From positions 33,501 to 97,500 of the forward strand of contig JADJYW010000019.1 in the NCBI GenBank assembly GCA_016719605.1: 64,000 nt of DNA. Reading direction: 5' to 3'. Below the pieces are notes generated by a model. It was not told the origin of the DNA. It saw nothing but the letters and a program-made list of their open reading frames with translations, and searched no databases. The translations under genes were made by a program, and so were the position numbers. Shown piece after piece: positions 18,933 to 28,452 of this stretch (positions are counted from its first letter, which is position 1; every line of letters begins with the position of its first letter). The DNA comes from Lewinellaceae bacterium. GTDB taxonomy: Bacteria; Bacteroidota; Bacteroidia; Chitinophagales; Saprospiraceae.

Positions 18933-19562
18933 ATGAAAACAAAACACTTTTGGCCCCGCTGTTTGCTGGCCGTACTCTTCCTCACTGGAATAAGTACGGC
19001 TAATCTTCATGCCCAAATGACGGAAGGCCGTGTACGTTTCGGACTCAAAATCGGCGTGAACGGTAGCAACCTCTACGACGATGCCAAAGCAGAAGACCGC
19101 GACGGCCGCATTGGCCTGATCGGGAGCGCTTTTGTAAAAATCCCGCTCGGACAAAGTAAATTTTCGCTGCGGCCCGAACTGCTTTTTGCTACGAAAGGGG
19201 CGAGTTTCACGCGCGATAGTTTCGTGTCTTCCCTGAAATCTGCTTACCTCGAACTGCCACTCTCCTTAGAGTACAACCTCAGTATTCTCAACCTGCATGC
19301 CGGCCTGAATGCTGGTTACCTCGCCGGTTCGACGGGTTTGTTCAAGGACGAACAAGGGAATACAATCAATTTTGACAAAGACGATCTGGAAAAAGTTGAC
19401 TTCGGCTGGCACGTTGGTGCGGGAATTGATCTGGGCAACATTGGCCTGCACTTCCGTATCTCCCGTGGATTCAAGGACGTGGGCAGCGGCCAAACCGTTG
19501 ACGGGTTGGTAGGCAGCCTCAAAAATTCCGCCTGGGCATTGACCTTCGCGTATGGTTTCTAA
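18933..19562 (+). CDS. Outer-membrane beta-barrel protein (PorT-like family)
   Basis: 209 aa from the ATG at 18933; a TTG 12 bp earlier overlaps the upstream stop and is less likely. The signal peptide is clear (CLLAVLFLTGISTANLHAQ). The mature part is a string of amphipathic strands ending in an aromatic residue (WALTFAYGF), typical of the small barrels of the OMP_b-brl_2 group in Bacteroidota (GLKIGVNGSNLYDD, LPLSLEYNL, LNAGYLAGSTG). Such proteins sit in the outer membrane; the specific role is unknown. It follows the pseudouridine synthase by 8 bp and is probably cotranscribed with it. Confidence 0.82.
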   Translation: MKTKHFWPRCLLAVLFLTGISTANLHAQMTEGRVRFGLKIGVNGSNLYDDAKAEDRDGRIGLIGSAFVKIPLGQSKFSLRPELLFATKGASFTRDSFVSSLKSAYLELPLSLEYNLSILNLHAGLNAGYLAGSTGLFKDEQGNTINFDKDDLEKVDFGWHVGAGIDLGNIGLHFRISRGFKDVGSGQTVDGLVGSLKNSAWALTFAYGF

Positions 19563-19575
19563 GAGCCTCTAAAAC

Positions 19576-21188
19576 ATGGCAAGACTTCAAGCCGATTTTT
19601 TGGTGCTCGGCTCAGGTATAGCCGGGCTGACTTTTGCGATTAAAACCGCACAGGCACATCCCGATCGTAAGGTGCTCGTCCTGACCAAAACAGACGAGGG
19701 AGAAAGTAATACGCGCTATGCCCAGGGCGGGGTAGCTGCGGTTTGGGATCACCAAAAAGACACCTACAACAAGCATATCGAGGACACGCTCGATGCAGGT
19801 GACGGCCTCTGCAAACCTGAAATCGTTGAATTGGTTGTGTGCGAAGGCCCCGACCGCGTACAGGAAATTATCAACTGGGGTGCTCGTTTCGACAAGGAAA
19901 AAGACGAAAAAGGTAACTACGACCTCGCCCGGGAAGGCGGCCACTCCGAACACCGCATCCTGCACTACAAAGACCTCACCGGCTGGGAAATGCAACGCAC
20001 CCTCATCGAAGAGGCCCACCGATACCCGAATATCGAAATTCTGGAGCACTATTTTGCGCTCGACCTGATCACGCAGCACCACCTCGGGCGCATGGTCATT
20101 CGGGTTACACCCGACATTGAGTGCTATGGCTGCTATGCGCTGAACAAAAAAAATAGCGAGATTGACACAATCCTCGCGCGCGTTACGATCCTCTGCACGG
20201 GCGGCGGCGGGCAGGTTTACAAGTCTACCACCAATCCGGTTATTGCCACCGGCGACGGCATTGCCATGACCTATCGCGCCAAAGGCCGGGTGGAAAACAT
20301 GGAATTCGTACAGTTTCACCCCACTTCTCTGTACAACCCTGCCGGGGAAAACCCCTCGTTTCTGGTTTCGGAAGCCGTGCGCGGTTTCGGCGGAATCCTG
20401 AAAACCGCCGAAGGCGAAGAGTTTATGCACCTGTACGATGAGCGCCTGTCACTGGCCCCGCGCGATATTGTGGCTCGTGCTATTGACTCTGAAATGAAAA
20501 AACGCGGTACCGATTGTATGTACCTCGATTGTCGGCACCTGGAAAAGGAAGCCTTCCTCGCGCACTTCCCAACAATCTATGAAAAATGCCGCAGCCAGGG
20601 CATTGACCCTATGCACGACCTGATTCCGGTAGTACCGGCCTGCCACTATTTGTGCGGCGGTATTTTGGTGGACGAAAACGGGAGAAGCAGTATCCACCGC
20701 CTCTATGCCGCAGGTGAATGCTCCTCTACCGGTTTGCACGGAGCCAACCGCCTGGCCTCCAATTCGCTGCTGGAGGCTATGGTTTTTGCCCATCGAATTT
20801 TTGTTGATACACAAGATAAAATTGCCAACTGGACGCTCCGCGAAGATGTGCCCGACTGGAACGCCGAAGGCACCACCGATCCGGGCGAGATGGTACTGAT
20901 TACGCAAGGCATGAAAGAATTGAAAGATATCATGTCCTACTACGTCGGCATCGTGCGCTCCAATGTGCGTCTCAAACGCGCGCTTGACCGACTTTACCTG
21001 CTCTTCCAGGAAACAGAAGATTTGTACCGAACTACCACGATCAGCCCGCAACTGATGGAGCTGCGCAATTTGATTACTATCGCTTACCTCATCACGCGTT
21101 CGGCCACACATCGTCGCGAAAGCCGGGGATTACATTTTACCACAGATTACCCGGACCGGCTGGCTTTGTGGAGCATTCGGTGTTGTAG
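19576..21188 (+). CDS. nadB: L-aspartate oxidase (frameshift at the very end)
   Basis: First enzyme of de novo NAD synthesis: FAD-dependent oxidation of L-aspartate to iminoaspartate. FAD-binding GSGIAGL lies at residues 13-19. The motifs TRYAQGGVAA, EGGHSEHRI, HPTSLYNPAG, DCRHL and GECSSTGLHGANRLASNSLLE, and the late HRRESRGLHFTTDYPD, are all NadB hallmarks. After TTDYPD the frame reads on into the antisense of porZ until 21297. One missing G near 21158 would give DRAGFVEHSVL and a TAG at 21186-21188, exactly abutting the porZ stop. I take this as the true end (about 537 aa). No nadA or nadC is adjacent. Confidence 0.93.
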
Positions 21189-23531
21189 TCAATTCAAAAT
21201 CACCACTTTCGCGATCACCGCGTCGGGGTTTTCAAACAACCTGGAACTGGTAGCAAAAACCAGATACACCCCGCTGGCAGCCCGCCGGCCAAGATAGTCG
21301 CGTCCGTTCCAAACCGCTTGCCCGCCGAGGGCTTTGCCTTCGTAAACCAGGTTTCCGGACACATCGGTGATTTTTACGTTGGCATCGCCTGCCAGGCCGT
21401 AAATAGCAATGGGGCCGTCATAGTCGGGCCGCACAGGATTCGGGTAGGCGAAGGGTTTGAGGCTGTTGATCAGGCCACCCGCCGTGGCCTCGCCCCGGTA
21501 GGAAATGAGGCCCTTATTGGTGCCGATCCAGACCTCTCCGGTGACGGGGTCAATTTCAATGTCCAAAACCGTGTTATCGAGCAAAGGGCTATTGGTGCTG
21601 GTAAAGCGGGCCTCCTGGGTGTCGCCGCCGGCCGATTGTACGAAGATGCCGTTGGTTGTACCGAACCATTTGCGGTTGGCGCCGTCCACGGCAATCGTAC
21701 GAATAGCCTCGTTTTCGAGCAGGTAGCCATTGAAATCGTCCACTGTGACAATGCGGCGCGTACCCCGGCAACTATTGTCAAATACATTGCTGCCGCACTG
21801 AAAACTGACGGTACCCTGCTGGGTACCGATCCAAACGTCGCCGTCGAGATCCACAACAATACAGTTTACGGTGTTGGTGGGCAGTACGCTGTTGGCAGTG
21901 GTGAGCAAGCGGTAGCGGTCGTCGCCGGGATCGTCGAGGTCGTTGCCGCTGTCATACACCAGCACCCCGCCGTTGAAGGCCACAACAAACCACTTGTACC
22001 CGTTTCGGTCTACAGCTACCTGCATCAGGTTGTTTGCCGGCGCGCCGGCAAAATTGCGTAGTGTTCCGTCGGCTTTGAGTACCGCTATGGGGGCCTGAGC
22101 GCCGTAGTTGCTGATCCACAGGTTGCCTGCATCGTCGAAAGCCAGCCCGCCAAGGGCCGTGCGGTTGGTGCCGGATGCGCCTGCGTTTTGCAGGATGGAG
22201 TTGCTTTGATGAAACACCGTGGCGGGTACACCTGCCTGCGTAGCCTCTACCAGGCCACCCCAAAAACTACCGACATAAAACTTGTCCTGAAACGGATGCG
22301 TGACGACTCGCCAATGATCCACATGGGAATTGGACGGAACCAACTCGGGGTTGGAGCCTTCATGGAAGCGCTTCCATTGTTTGTCCGTATCGAGCAGGTA
22401 CACGCCTGCCCGGTTGTAGAGGGGGTTCAGCGTAGCGTCAAACCCTGGCGTACCCACGAGCACTTTGCCATTGCCCACGGCGATTTCAGAAATAGCCTCG
22501 GTGTACGGCGAGTTGAACCGGAACCGGTCGCACTGCCCGAGGTTGTCGTCGTAAAATCGAAAATCGTCGTTGCCGTCGGCCATCCAGAATTTTCGGGAAC
22601 CATCTTCTACGGCATACCGGGGGCCAAAAGATTCGCAGGCCCAGTGAATATCGTAGGGTTGTGCCGTGGCAGAAACGAGGTATTGCACACTGCCGTTAAA
22701 ATCTTTTTTCCAGCCGACAACGAGGCCGGCGCCTTCCGTGCTCAGGAAAATCACGTCGCGGGTGGGGTTTGTAGCCACCGTGTCCAAAACGGCCCCATCG
22801 TAGCGGCAAAGCGCTTGCTCCAGGCCGATGAAAAGTTTGTCGCCAAACGGCTGCATAGCCAGTGCCGTGTGCCCGCGGGGCATGCCTTCCATATCGCCCA
22901 GCAAGCGCCAGCGACTGAAGTCGGCTGGATTCAGGTCATCGCTCGGCAGGCGATAGATACCTTCTTCCGTTCCGGCGTACAGGTTGTTTTGGTAAATGGC
23001 GATGGAGCGTACGGGCAGGTCGGTGAACGTGGTGAACGTCACCTCGGCAGCTGCCATATTGAGTTTGATAATGCCGAAACCACAGGCTAAATAAGCGTTT
23101 TCACCCTCAAAAGCGACATCGTATATTTTTTTATCGCCAATGATGTTCGTGTTTTTGGCGATGAACGGGAGGTTGATGACCGAGCCGTCGGCCGCTCGCC
23201 AAAGGTCCATGTTGCTGTTGGTGTAGGTGAGCAGCAGGGTATTGGCTGGTTTGTTGAACCGGATAAAATTCATGCCGACATCGCTCAGACCCTCTACTTT
23301 AGTCAAAAAATGCGGGGAACGATCGGCTTTGTCAATTTCGACCACAGACCACTCCGTAGCGAAATAGACCTTGGTATCGCTCTGGGAAACCGATACGGCA
23401 CGCTGCCAGGGCAGGTGCTGTCGCCATTCGCCAATGGCAAGGCTGGGAAAATTGACAGACTGGGCGGTAATTTTCCCGATAACCGAAAGAAATGCAAGGG
23501 CAAATACGCCCGAAAAAATGCGGATACTCAT
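21189..23531 (-). CDS. porZ: Type IX secretion system protein PorZ
   Basis: 780 aa. After a signal peptide (MSIRIFSGVFALAFLSVIGK) comes the characteristic N-terminal start of PorZ (IGEWRQHLPWQRAVSVSQSD, VYFATEWSVVEIDK), then two beta-propeller regions with two-component-regulator propeller motifs (VAFEGENAYLACGFGIIKL, LWISNYG, VWIGTQQGTVSF, KWFGTTNGIFV, VWIGTNKGLISY). The C-terminal domain resembles a FlgD/type A sorting domain (FAYPNPVRP...DVSGNLVYEG...ASGVYLV). In Porphyromonas, PorZ belongs to the surface attachment complex with PorU, PorV and PorQ, and presents anionic LPS to the sortase. The length matches the family. It converges with nadB without a gap. Confidence 0.88.
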   Translation of the reverse strand: MSIRIFSGVFALAFLSVIGKITAQSVNFPSLAIGEWRQHLPWQRAVSVSQSDTKVYFATEWSVVEIDKADRSPHFLTKVEGLSDVGMNFIRFNKPANTLLLTYTNSNMDLWRAADGSVINLPFIAKNTNIIGDKKIYDVAFEGENAYLACGFGIIKLNMAAAEVTFTTFTDLPVRSIAIYQNNLYAGTEEGIYRLPSDDLNPADFSRWRLLGDMEGMPRGHTALAMQPFGDKLFIGLEQALCRYDGAVLDTVATNPTRDVIFLSTEGAGLVVGWKKDFNGSVQYLVSATAQPYDIHWACESFGPRYAVEDGSRKFWMADGNDDFRFYDDNLGQCDRFRFNSPYTEAISEIAVGNGKVLVGTPGFDATLNPLYNRAGVYLLDTDKQWKRFHEGSNPELVPSNSHVDHWRVVTHPFQDKFYVGSFWGGLVEATQAGVPATVFHQSNSILQNAGASGTNRTALGGLAFDDAGNLWISNYGAQAPIAVLKADGTLRNFAGAPANNLMQVAVDRNGYKWFVVAFNGGVLVYDSGNDLDDPGDDRYRLLTTANSVLPTNTVNCIVVDLDGDVWIGTQQGTVSFQCGSNVFDNSCRGTRRIVTVDDFNGYLLENEAIRTIAVDGANRKWFGTTNGIFVQSAGGDTQEARFTSTNSPLLDNTVLDIEIDPVTGEVWIGTNKGLISYRGEATAGGLINSLKPFAYPNPVRPDYDGPIAIYGLAGDANVKITDVSGNLVYEGKALGGQAVWNGRDYLGRRAASGVYLVFATSSRLFENPDAVIAKVVILN

Positions 23532-23700
23532 GGTGGACAGGCTGATGAAACGTTGAACGTGACAAGGGGTAATGGTGCGGGATTGCGGGGTCGGGTTGCC
23601 TGTGGTGCTGCACCAGGCTACCGATGTCCCGGAGTCAATTTTTCAGGGTGTGGCGCGCTCGCTTCGGCGCTATCCGGAAAAACCCGAACGGAAAAAATAT

Positions 23701-23730
23701 TTGTCAAAATGGAATATAGCCGTACTTTCG
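23701..23730 (+). promoter_or_regulatory. Bacteroidota-type promoter of rimP-nusA
   Basis: A TTG at 23701-23703 is followed after exactly 19 nt by TACTTTCG (23723-23730), one mismatch from the TTG-N19-TAnnTTTG consensus for the Bacteroidota primary sigma factor. Transcription would begin around 23737, about 80 nt upstream of the rimP start, leaving room for the hairpin at 23760-23782. Confidence 0.65.
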
Positions 23731-23759
23731 CGGCACAATTCTAATCAAAGTAATGCGAG

Positions 23760-23782
23760 AGGGAACCTTGGGTTCCCTTTTT
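23760..23782 (+). terminator. Intrinsic-terminator-like hairpin in the rimP leader
   Basis: A perfect 8-bp stem (AGGGAACC / GGTTCCCT) with a three-base loop is followed at once by a T-run (TTTT). It lies between the promoter and the rimP start. It could be an attenuator for the rimP-nusA unit or an RNA-binding site; no gene precedes it on this strand. Confidence 0.55.
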
Positions 23783-23818
23783 GTTTGCCCATCCCCGAAC
23801 TCCTCAACCTGTACTATC

Positions 23819-24298
23819 ATGGACCTGATCGAACGCATCGCCCAAATAGTGGAAGAAAAATATGCGATAGACGAGGAACTCGCCGATTGTTATACCGTGG
23901 ATATTGAATTGAAACCCGGAAACAAACTGTATGTTTTTGTAGACAGCGACTCGGGCATTAATTTCGGCAAATGCAAAAAGATCAGCCGCCACCTGGAAAG
24001 TTATCTCGACACCAACGGCTGGCTCGGTAGCCAGTATGTTCTGGAGGTCAGTAGTCCGGGCATCGGCCGGCCGCTCCGGTTTCTGCGCCAGTACCACAAA
24101 AACATCGGTCGCACCGTGGTCGTCACCCTGCTGGATGAAACCCGGGAGCGCGGTATCCTGAAAGGCGCGGATGAAACACAAGTAGTCATCGAACAAACCG
24201 TCATCGAAAAGGAAGGCAAAAAGAAAAAAGAAGTGCTCGTGGAGCGAGCCATCCCCTTCGATCAAATTGAAAGAACTGTAGTCAAAGCCGCTTTTTAA
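23819..24298 (+). CDS. rimP: Ribosome maturation factor RimP
   Basis: 159 aa from the ATG at 23819 (MDLIERIAQIVEEKY); the frame extends 22 codons upstream through the leader hairpin and is not coding there. The N-terminal domain contains VDIELKPGNKLYVFVDSDSGINFGKC, and the central YVLEVSSPGIGRPLR is the family signature. RimP assists assembly of the 30S subunit in the cytoplasm. It is followed by nusA after 36 bp, the arrangement found across bacteria. The short spacer contains two similar 'CACTCAAAAC' motifs. Confidence 0.95.
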   Translation: MDLIERIAQIVEEKYAIDEELADCYTVDIELKPGNKLYVFVDSDSGINFGKCKKISRHLESYLDTNGWLGSQYVLEVSSPGIGRPLRFLRQYHKNIGRTVVVTLLDETRERGILKGADETQVVIEQTVIEKEGKKKKEVLVERAIPFDQIERTVVKAAF

Positions 24299-24334
24299 GC
24301 AGCACTCAAAACACAACACTCAAAACTGTACAAC

Positions 24335-25582
24335 ATGGTCAACTTAGTTGATGTATTCTCCGAGTTTAAAACCGGAAAAAACATAGACCGCCCCACCATG
24401 GTGCGCGTGCTGGAGGACGTATTCCGCACCCTCATCAAGAAAAAATATATCACCGACGAGAACTTCGACGTGATCGTCAACACCACCACAGGTGACCTCG
24501 AAATCTGGCGTGTGCGCGAGGTGGTGCCCGATGGTGAGGTCACCGACGAAAATGCCCAAATCAGCGAATCCGAAGCACGCCTGGTGGACGAGAGCCTCAA
24601 CACGGGCGACGAGTGCTACGAGCAGCTGAATATTGACGATTTCGGGCGCCGCGCCGTTATGGCCGCTCGCCAGACGCTCGTTTCCCGGATCATGGAACTG
24701 GAAAAAGACGAGATATACCGCAAATACGCCGAGATGGTCGGTGATGTGGTGACCGGTGAGGTCAACCAGATTATGAAAAAAGAAATGCTCGTCCTGGACG
24801 ACGCCACTGGCAACGAACTCGTGCTGCCGCGCACCGAGATGATCAAGGGCGACTACTACCGCAAGGGCGATATGGTGCGTGCAATCATCAAAAAGGTGGA
24901 AATGCGCAACAATACGCCTTACATCATGATCAGCCGCACCGATTCGAGCTTCCTGCAAAAACTCATGGAGGCTGAGGTGCCTGAGATTGAAGACGGCATC
25001 ATCGAGATCAAAAATATCGTACGCCTGCCCGGCGAACGCGCCAAAGTAGCCGTGGAAAGTCACGACGACCGGGTAGACCCTGTGGGTGCTTGCGTCGGTA
25101 TGAAGGGCAGCCGTATCCACGGTATCGTCCGCGAATTGCGCAACGAGAATATCGATATTATCAATTACACCAACAACGTCTCGCTGTACATCCAGCGCAG
25201 CCTTACCCCGGCCAAAATCACCACCATCGAACTCGATCACGAACGCAAACGCGCCGCAGTCTATCTCGATGCCGACCAGGTAAGCCTCGCCATCGGCAAG
25301 GGCGGCTCCAACATCAAACTGGCCACCAAACTTACCGGCTACGAAATTGATGTGTACCGCAACAACCAACAGGAACTCGAAATTGACGACGTGGATCTCG
25401 AAGAATTCAGCGACGAGATCGAACCGTGGGTGATCGAAGCACTCAAAAATATCGGCTGCGATACCGCCCGCCAGGTACTCGAACTCAGCGCCGAAGAATT
25501 GCTGCGCCGCTCCGATCTGGAGGAAGAAACGATCAAGGAAGTGATCAGTATCCTGGCCCGCGAGTTTGATGGCGAAGAATAA
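24335..25582 (+). CDS. nusA: Transcription termination/antitermination protein NusA
   Basis: 415 aa. The N-terminal RNA-polymerase-binding domain (MVNLVDVFSEFKTGKNID to about residue 130) is followed by an S1 domain (about 133-200, GEVNQIMKKEMLVLDD), then KH1 (GACVGMKGSRIHGIVREL) and KH2 (VSLAIGKGGSNIKLATKLTG). A short C-terminal helix-hairpin region follows (IGCDTARQVLELSAEELL). Length and domain order match Bacteroidota NusA. In most relatives infB follows; here a helicase gene starts 9 bp after the stop, and no infB is seen in the window. Confidence 0.96.
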   Translation: MVNLVDVFSEFKTGKNIDRPTMVRVLEDVFRTLIKKKYITDENFDVIVNTTTGDLEIWRVREVVPDGEVTDENAQISESEARLVDESLNTGDECYEQLNIDDFGRRAVMAARQTLVSRIMELEKDEIYRKYAEMVGDVVTGEVNQIMKKEMLVLDDATGNELVLPRTEMIKGDYYRKGDMVRAIIKKVEMRNNTPYIMISRTDSSFLQKLMEAEVPEIEDGIIEIKNIVRLPGERAKVAVESHDDRVDPVGACVGMKGSRIHGIVRELRNENIDIINYTNNVSLYIQRSLTPAKITTIELDHERKRAAVYLDADQVSLAIGKGGSNIKLATKLTGYEIDVYRNNQQELEIDDVDLEEFSDEIEPWVIEALKNIGCDTARQVLELSAEELLRRSDLEEETIKEVISILAREFDGEE

Positions 25583-25590
25583 GCGCCGTA

Positions 25591-27668
25591 ATGTCTGAGA
25601 AAAAGAACGCGCATTACGAACGCTTGCTCGAACTGCTCCGACAAGAAAAGCAGGAGGATTACCGCTCCTTCCTGCAAACGGTGCGCGAAAAACCCCTGTC
25701 TGACCGGGTCGAGCAGGGCTACACTTGGTATCCGCTGCAGGTGCTGCAAACCGGCTTCGCCCTCGGCGAAAAAGCCTTTGTCGTGGTGGAACGCACCACC
25801 CGGCTGAACGAACCGCATCAGTTGCGTGCCGGCCAGTCCGTCAGCCTGTTCACCCAGGCGCCGCAAATTGACCAGCCTGAAAAACAGGGTGTCATCAACT
25901 ATGTGGAGCGCAACCGCATGAAAATCATCCTCAATGCACGCGACGTGCCCGACTGGCTGAATGCCGGCCAACTTGGCGTGGATATGCTTTTCGATGACCG
26001 CAGCTACCGGGAAATGGAACGCGCACTCGAAAAAGTGCTCGCAGCTAAAGGGGACCGGCTGGCGGAACTACGCGACCTCGCGGCCCCACCCCAAAGGAAA
26101 GGAGAGACGCGAGGGGTAAATATGTTCCCAACGGGTAGTTCTCATTCAAAATATCCAGATGAGTACCACCCCTCCCCTTGGGGTCGGGGGTGGGGTTGAA
26201 CGCCTCTCAGCAAACCGCTGTCCACGGCATTGTCGAAAACCACGACATCACCGTGGTGCACGGCCCGCCAGGTACAGGCAAAACGACCACACTGGTAGCC
26301 GCTATTCAACTGCTTTGCACACGCGAAAACACGGTGCTGGTGGCCGCACCCAGCAATACCGCCGCCGACCTGCTCACGGAACGGCTGGCCGGTAGCGGTC
26401 TGAATGTCGTTCGTATCGGCAACATCAGCCGAGTGGACGACAACGTGCTGGAGCACACCCTCGATGCGATTTTAGCTCGGCACCCCGAGAGCAAGAATAT
26501 CAAAAAAGTCAAAATTCAAGCTGCCGAGTACCGGCGGCAAGCCCGGCGCTACAAACGCAGTTTCAACGCCGAAGACCGCCGCGAACGCGAACACCTCAAA
26601 ACGCAGGCCCGCGAGCTGGAATCCTGGGCCAACACACTCGAGGACCGACTGGTGGATCAGGTGCTCACCGCTGCCCAGGCAATCACCTGTACGTTGGTTG
26701 GCGCGGCGCATCCGCTGCTGGACAAACGCAAGTTCCGTACCTGCGTCATTGACGAAGCCGCCCAGGCACTTGAGCCGGCTTGCTGGATTCCAATTGTCAA
26801 ATGCAGCCGGGTAGTATTGGCCGGCGACCCGTTCCAGTTGCCGCCTACGGTCAAAAGTCTCGATGCTGCCCGCGCGGGTCTGTCCACCACCCTCATCGAA
26901 CGGTGCATCGAAATGTTGCCCGACCGGGTCAGTCTGCTCACCGTTCAATATCGGATGCACCAGGCTATCATGGATTTTTCCAACCAGTATTTTTACGGCG
27001 GGGCGCTTGCGGCGCATGCGAGTGTGGCGGGGCGCGTACTCAGTCCCGAAGGGGCGGCGGTTACCTTCATTGACACCGCAGGCTGCGGTTTCGAGGAGCG
27101 TTTGCAGCAAAGCAGCGGCAGCCTGCACCGCGCCCTCAGCCGATTCAATCCCGAGGAGGCCCTGATCGTTCGCGAGCACCTGCTCCAACTCCTGCATCAG
27201 TGCTCCGGCGAACAGCCTTTCATGTCCTCCAATGAGGGCAACAGCCCGCACGAAGTGGCCCTGCCGAGCATCGGTATCCTGTCGCCCTACCGCGAGCAGG
27301 TGACATACCTGGAGCAAGTTTTTCAGGAAGACCCGGCTTTTTCCCACCTGCTCAACACCCGCAACCAGAAACCTTCCAACGAAAAACCTTCCAACCAGGA
27401 AACCACTCTGACTATCAACACGATTGATGGGTTTCAGGGGCAGGAGCGGGACGTGATCTACATCAGTCTGGTGCGCTCCAACCCCAAACACGAGATTGGT
27501 TTCCTGCAAGACTACCGCCGCATGAATGTGGCCATGACCCGCGCCCGCATGGTGCTGGTCGTCATTGGCGATTCGGCCACGATCGGGAACAACAAGTTTT
27601 ACCAGGCATTTCTGGACTATTGTGCAGCACGCGGAGCGTACCGGACGGCCTGGGAGTTTATGCGGTGA
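25591..27668 (+). CDS. Superfamily I DNA/RNA helicase, IGHMBP2/UPF1-like (frameshift in a repeat insert)
   Basis: About 692 aa when a single missing G near 26192-26195 is restored; otherwise it reads as two ORFs (25591-26199 and 26178-27668). The first 165 residues form the N-terminal beta domain. Walker A is HGPPGTGKTT (about 26262), the DEAA box is VIDEAAQALEPA, and later motifs are LAGDPFQLPPT, LTVQYRMH, TIDGFQGQERDVIYISLVRSN and RRMNVAMTRAR. Between the N-terminal domain and Walker A lie about 35 extra residues encoded by a GC-rich palindromic repeat. A second in-frame insert (NQKPSNEKPSNQET, about 27361-27405) comes from another repeat family. It unwinds nucleic acid 5' to 3' by family analogy; the cellular role is unknown. 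Confidence 0.88.
26088..26199 (+). repeat. GC-rich palindromic repeat inserted in the helicase gene
   Basis: The outer arms are complementary (CCCCACCCC on the left; GGGGTGGGG on the right), as are inner parts (GAGGGGTA and TACCACCCCT). The right half, CCCCTCCCCTTGGGGTCGGG, resembles the insert at 34185-34220 in alaS. It encodes a low-complexity segment absent from typical homologues. Confidence 0.7.
27360..27405 (+). repeat. ACCTTCCAACC repeat inside the helicase gene
   Basis: Two near-identical stretches (AACCAGAAACCTTCCAAC and AAAAACCTTCCAACCAGGAA) are the same family as the intergenic tracts at 38703-38835 and 61372-61401, here in frame and coding for NQKPSNEKPSNQET just before helicase motif V (TIDGFQGQE). 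Confidence 0.75.
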
Positions 27669-27677
27669 GCAGGTTTT

Positions 27678-28439
27678 TTACGATCCGGGCTGTTCTTCCT
27701 CTGGCAGCGTCAGCCAAAAATTATTCAAACCATCCCCCTGTAGCAGGGATACTTCTTGTGCGTTGAGCAATTCGAGCAAGGCCAGAAAGGTCACGATGGC
27801 ATGGATACGGTTTTCGAGTGCAAGGAAAATATCCTCGAAAGAAGATTTGACGCCGCGTTGCAATTTACCTTGCAGGTACTCCCGCTGGCCCTGAATCGTG
27901 TAATTGAAGTTGTAAACCGTGTGTACCCGTTTTGCTTTTTGATCCTCATCGAAACGCGCGAGCAGGCGCTCAAACACCCGCAGCAGCCGGTACAGGGAAA
28001 CACTTTCCATTTCGGCATCGGCCAGAGCTGTCTCGGACAACTTGCGCAGTTCGGCGGCGGCAAAACCACGGGGCGACATGAATGCCCGAACCTCTTCGAG
28101 CCGGCGCAGGTCCTCCAGCACACTTTTGTAGCGCTTGTACTCCAGCAGGCGCTGCACAAGTTCCTGGCGGGGGTCAATCTCGTTGCCTTCATCGTCCATC
28201 TGTTTGCGCGGCAGCAACAATTTGGCCTTGATGCGCATGAGCGTGGCAGCCACCACAATGAATTCGGAGGCCACGTCTATGTTCATGGCTTCGAGGTGGT
28301 GCAGGTAGTTCAAAAAATCATCGGTGACCGTTGCTATCGGGATGTTGTAAATATCCAGCTCATCCCGTTCGATGAAGAACAGCAGCAGGTCGAACGGCCC
28401 TTCAAAAACCGGGAGTTTGATGGTAAAGGTATCGGACAT
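27678..28439 (-). CDS. scpA: Segregation and condensation protein A
   Basis: 253 aa. The start (IKLPVFEGPFDLLLFFIERDELDIYNIPI) is the conserved N-terminal signature of the kleisin ScpA. The ATLMRIKAKLLLP helix and a C-terminal winged helix (AIVTFLALLELLNAQEVSLLQ) complete it. ScpA bridges the SMC dimer in the bacterial condensin that organises the chromosome. No scpB or smc is nearby. It is convergent with the helicase (9 bp gap), and its start lies 13 bp from the stop of the M23 peptidase gene, so the two are probably cotranscribed. Confidence 0.95.
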   Translation of the reverse strand: MSDTFTIKLPVFEGPFDLLLFFIERDELDIYNIPIATVTDDFLNYLHHLEAMNIDVASEFIVVAATLMRIKAKLLLPRKQMDDEGNEIDPRQELVQRLLEYKRYKSVLEDLRRLEEVRAFMSPRGFAAAELRKLSETALADAEMESVSLYRLLRVFERLLARFDEDQKAKRVHTVYNFNYTIQGQREYLQGKLQRGVKSSFEDIFLALENRIHAIVTFLALLELLNAQEVSLLQGDGLNNFWLTLPEEEQPGS

Positions 28440-28452
28440 GGAGTTGGTCGCC

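Noticed and set aside
24344..25369. A 341-aa open frame antisense to nusA
   Set aside because: nusA has all its domains on the other strand; the antisense product is low in complexity and without motifs.
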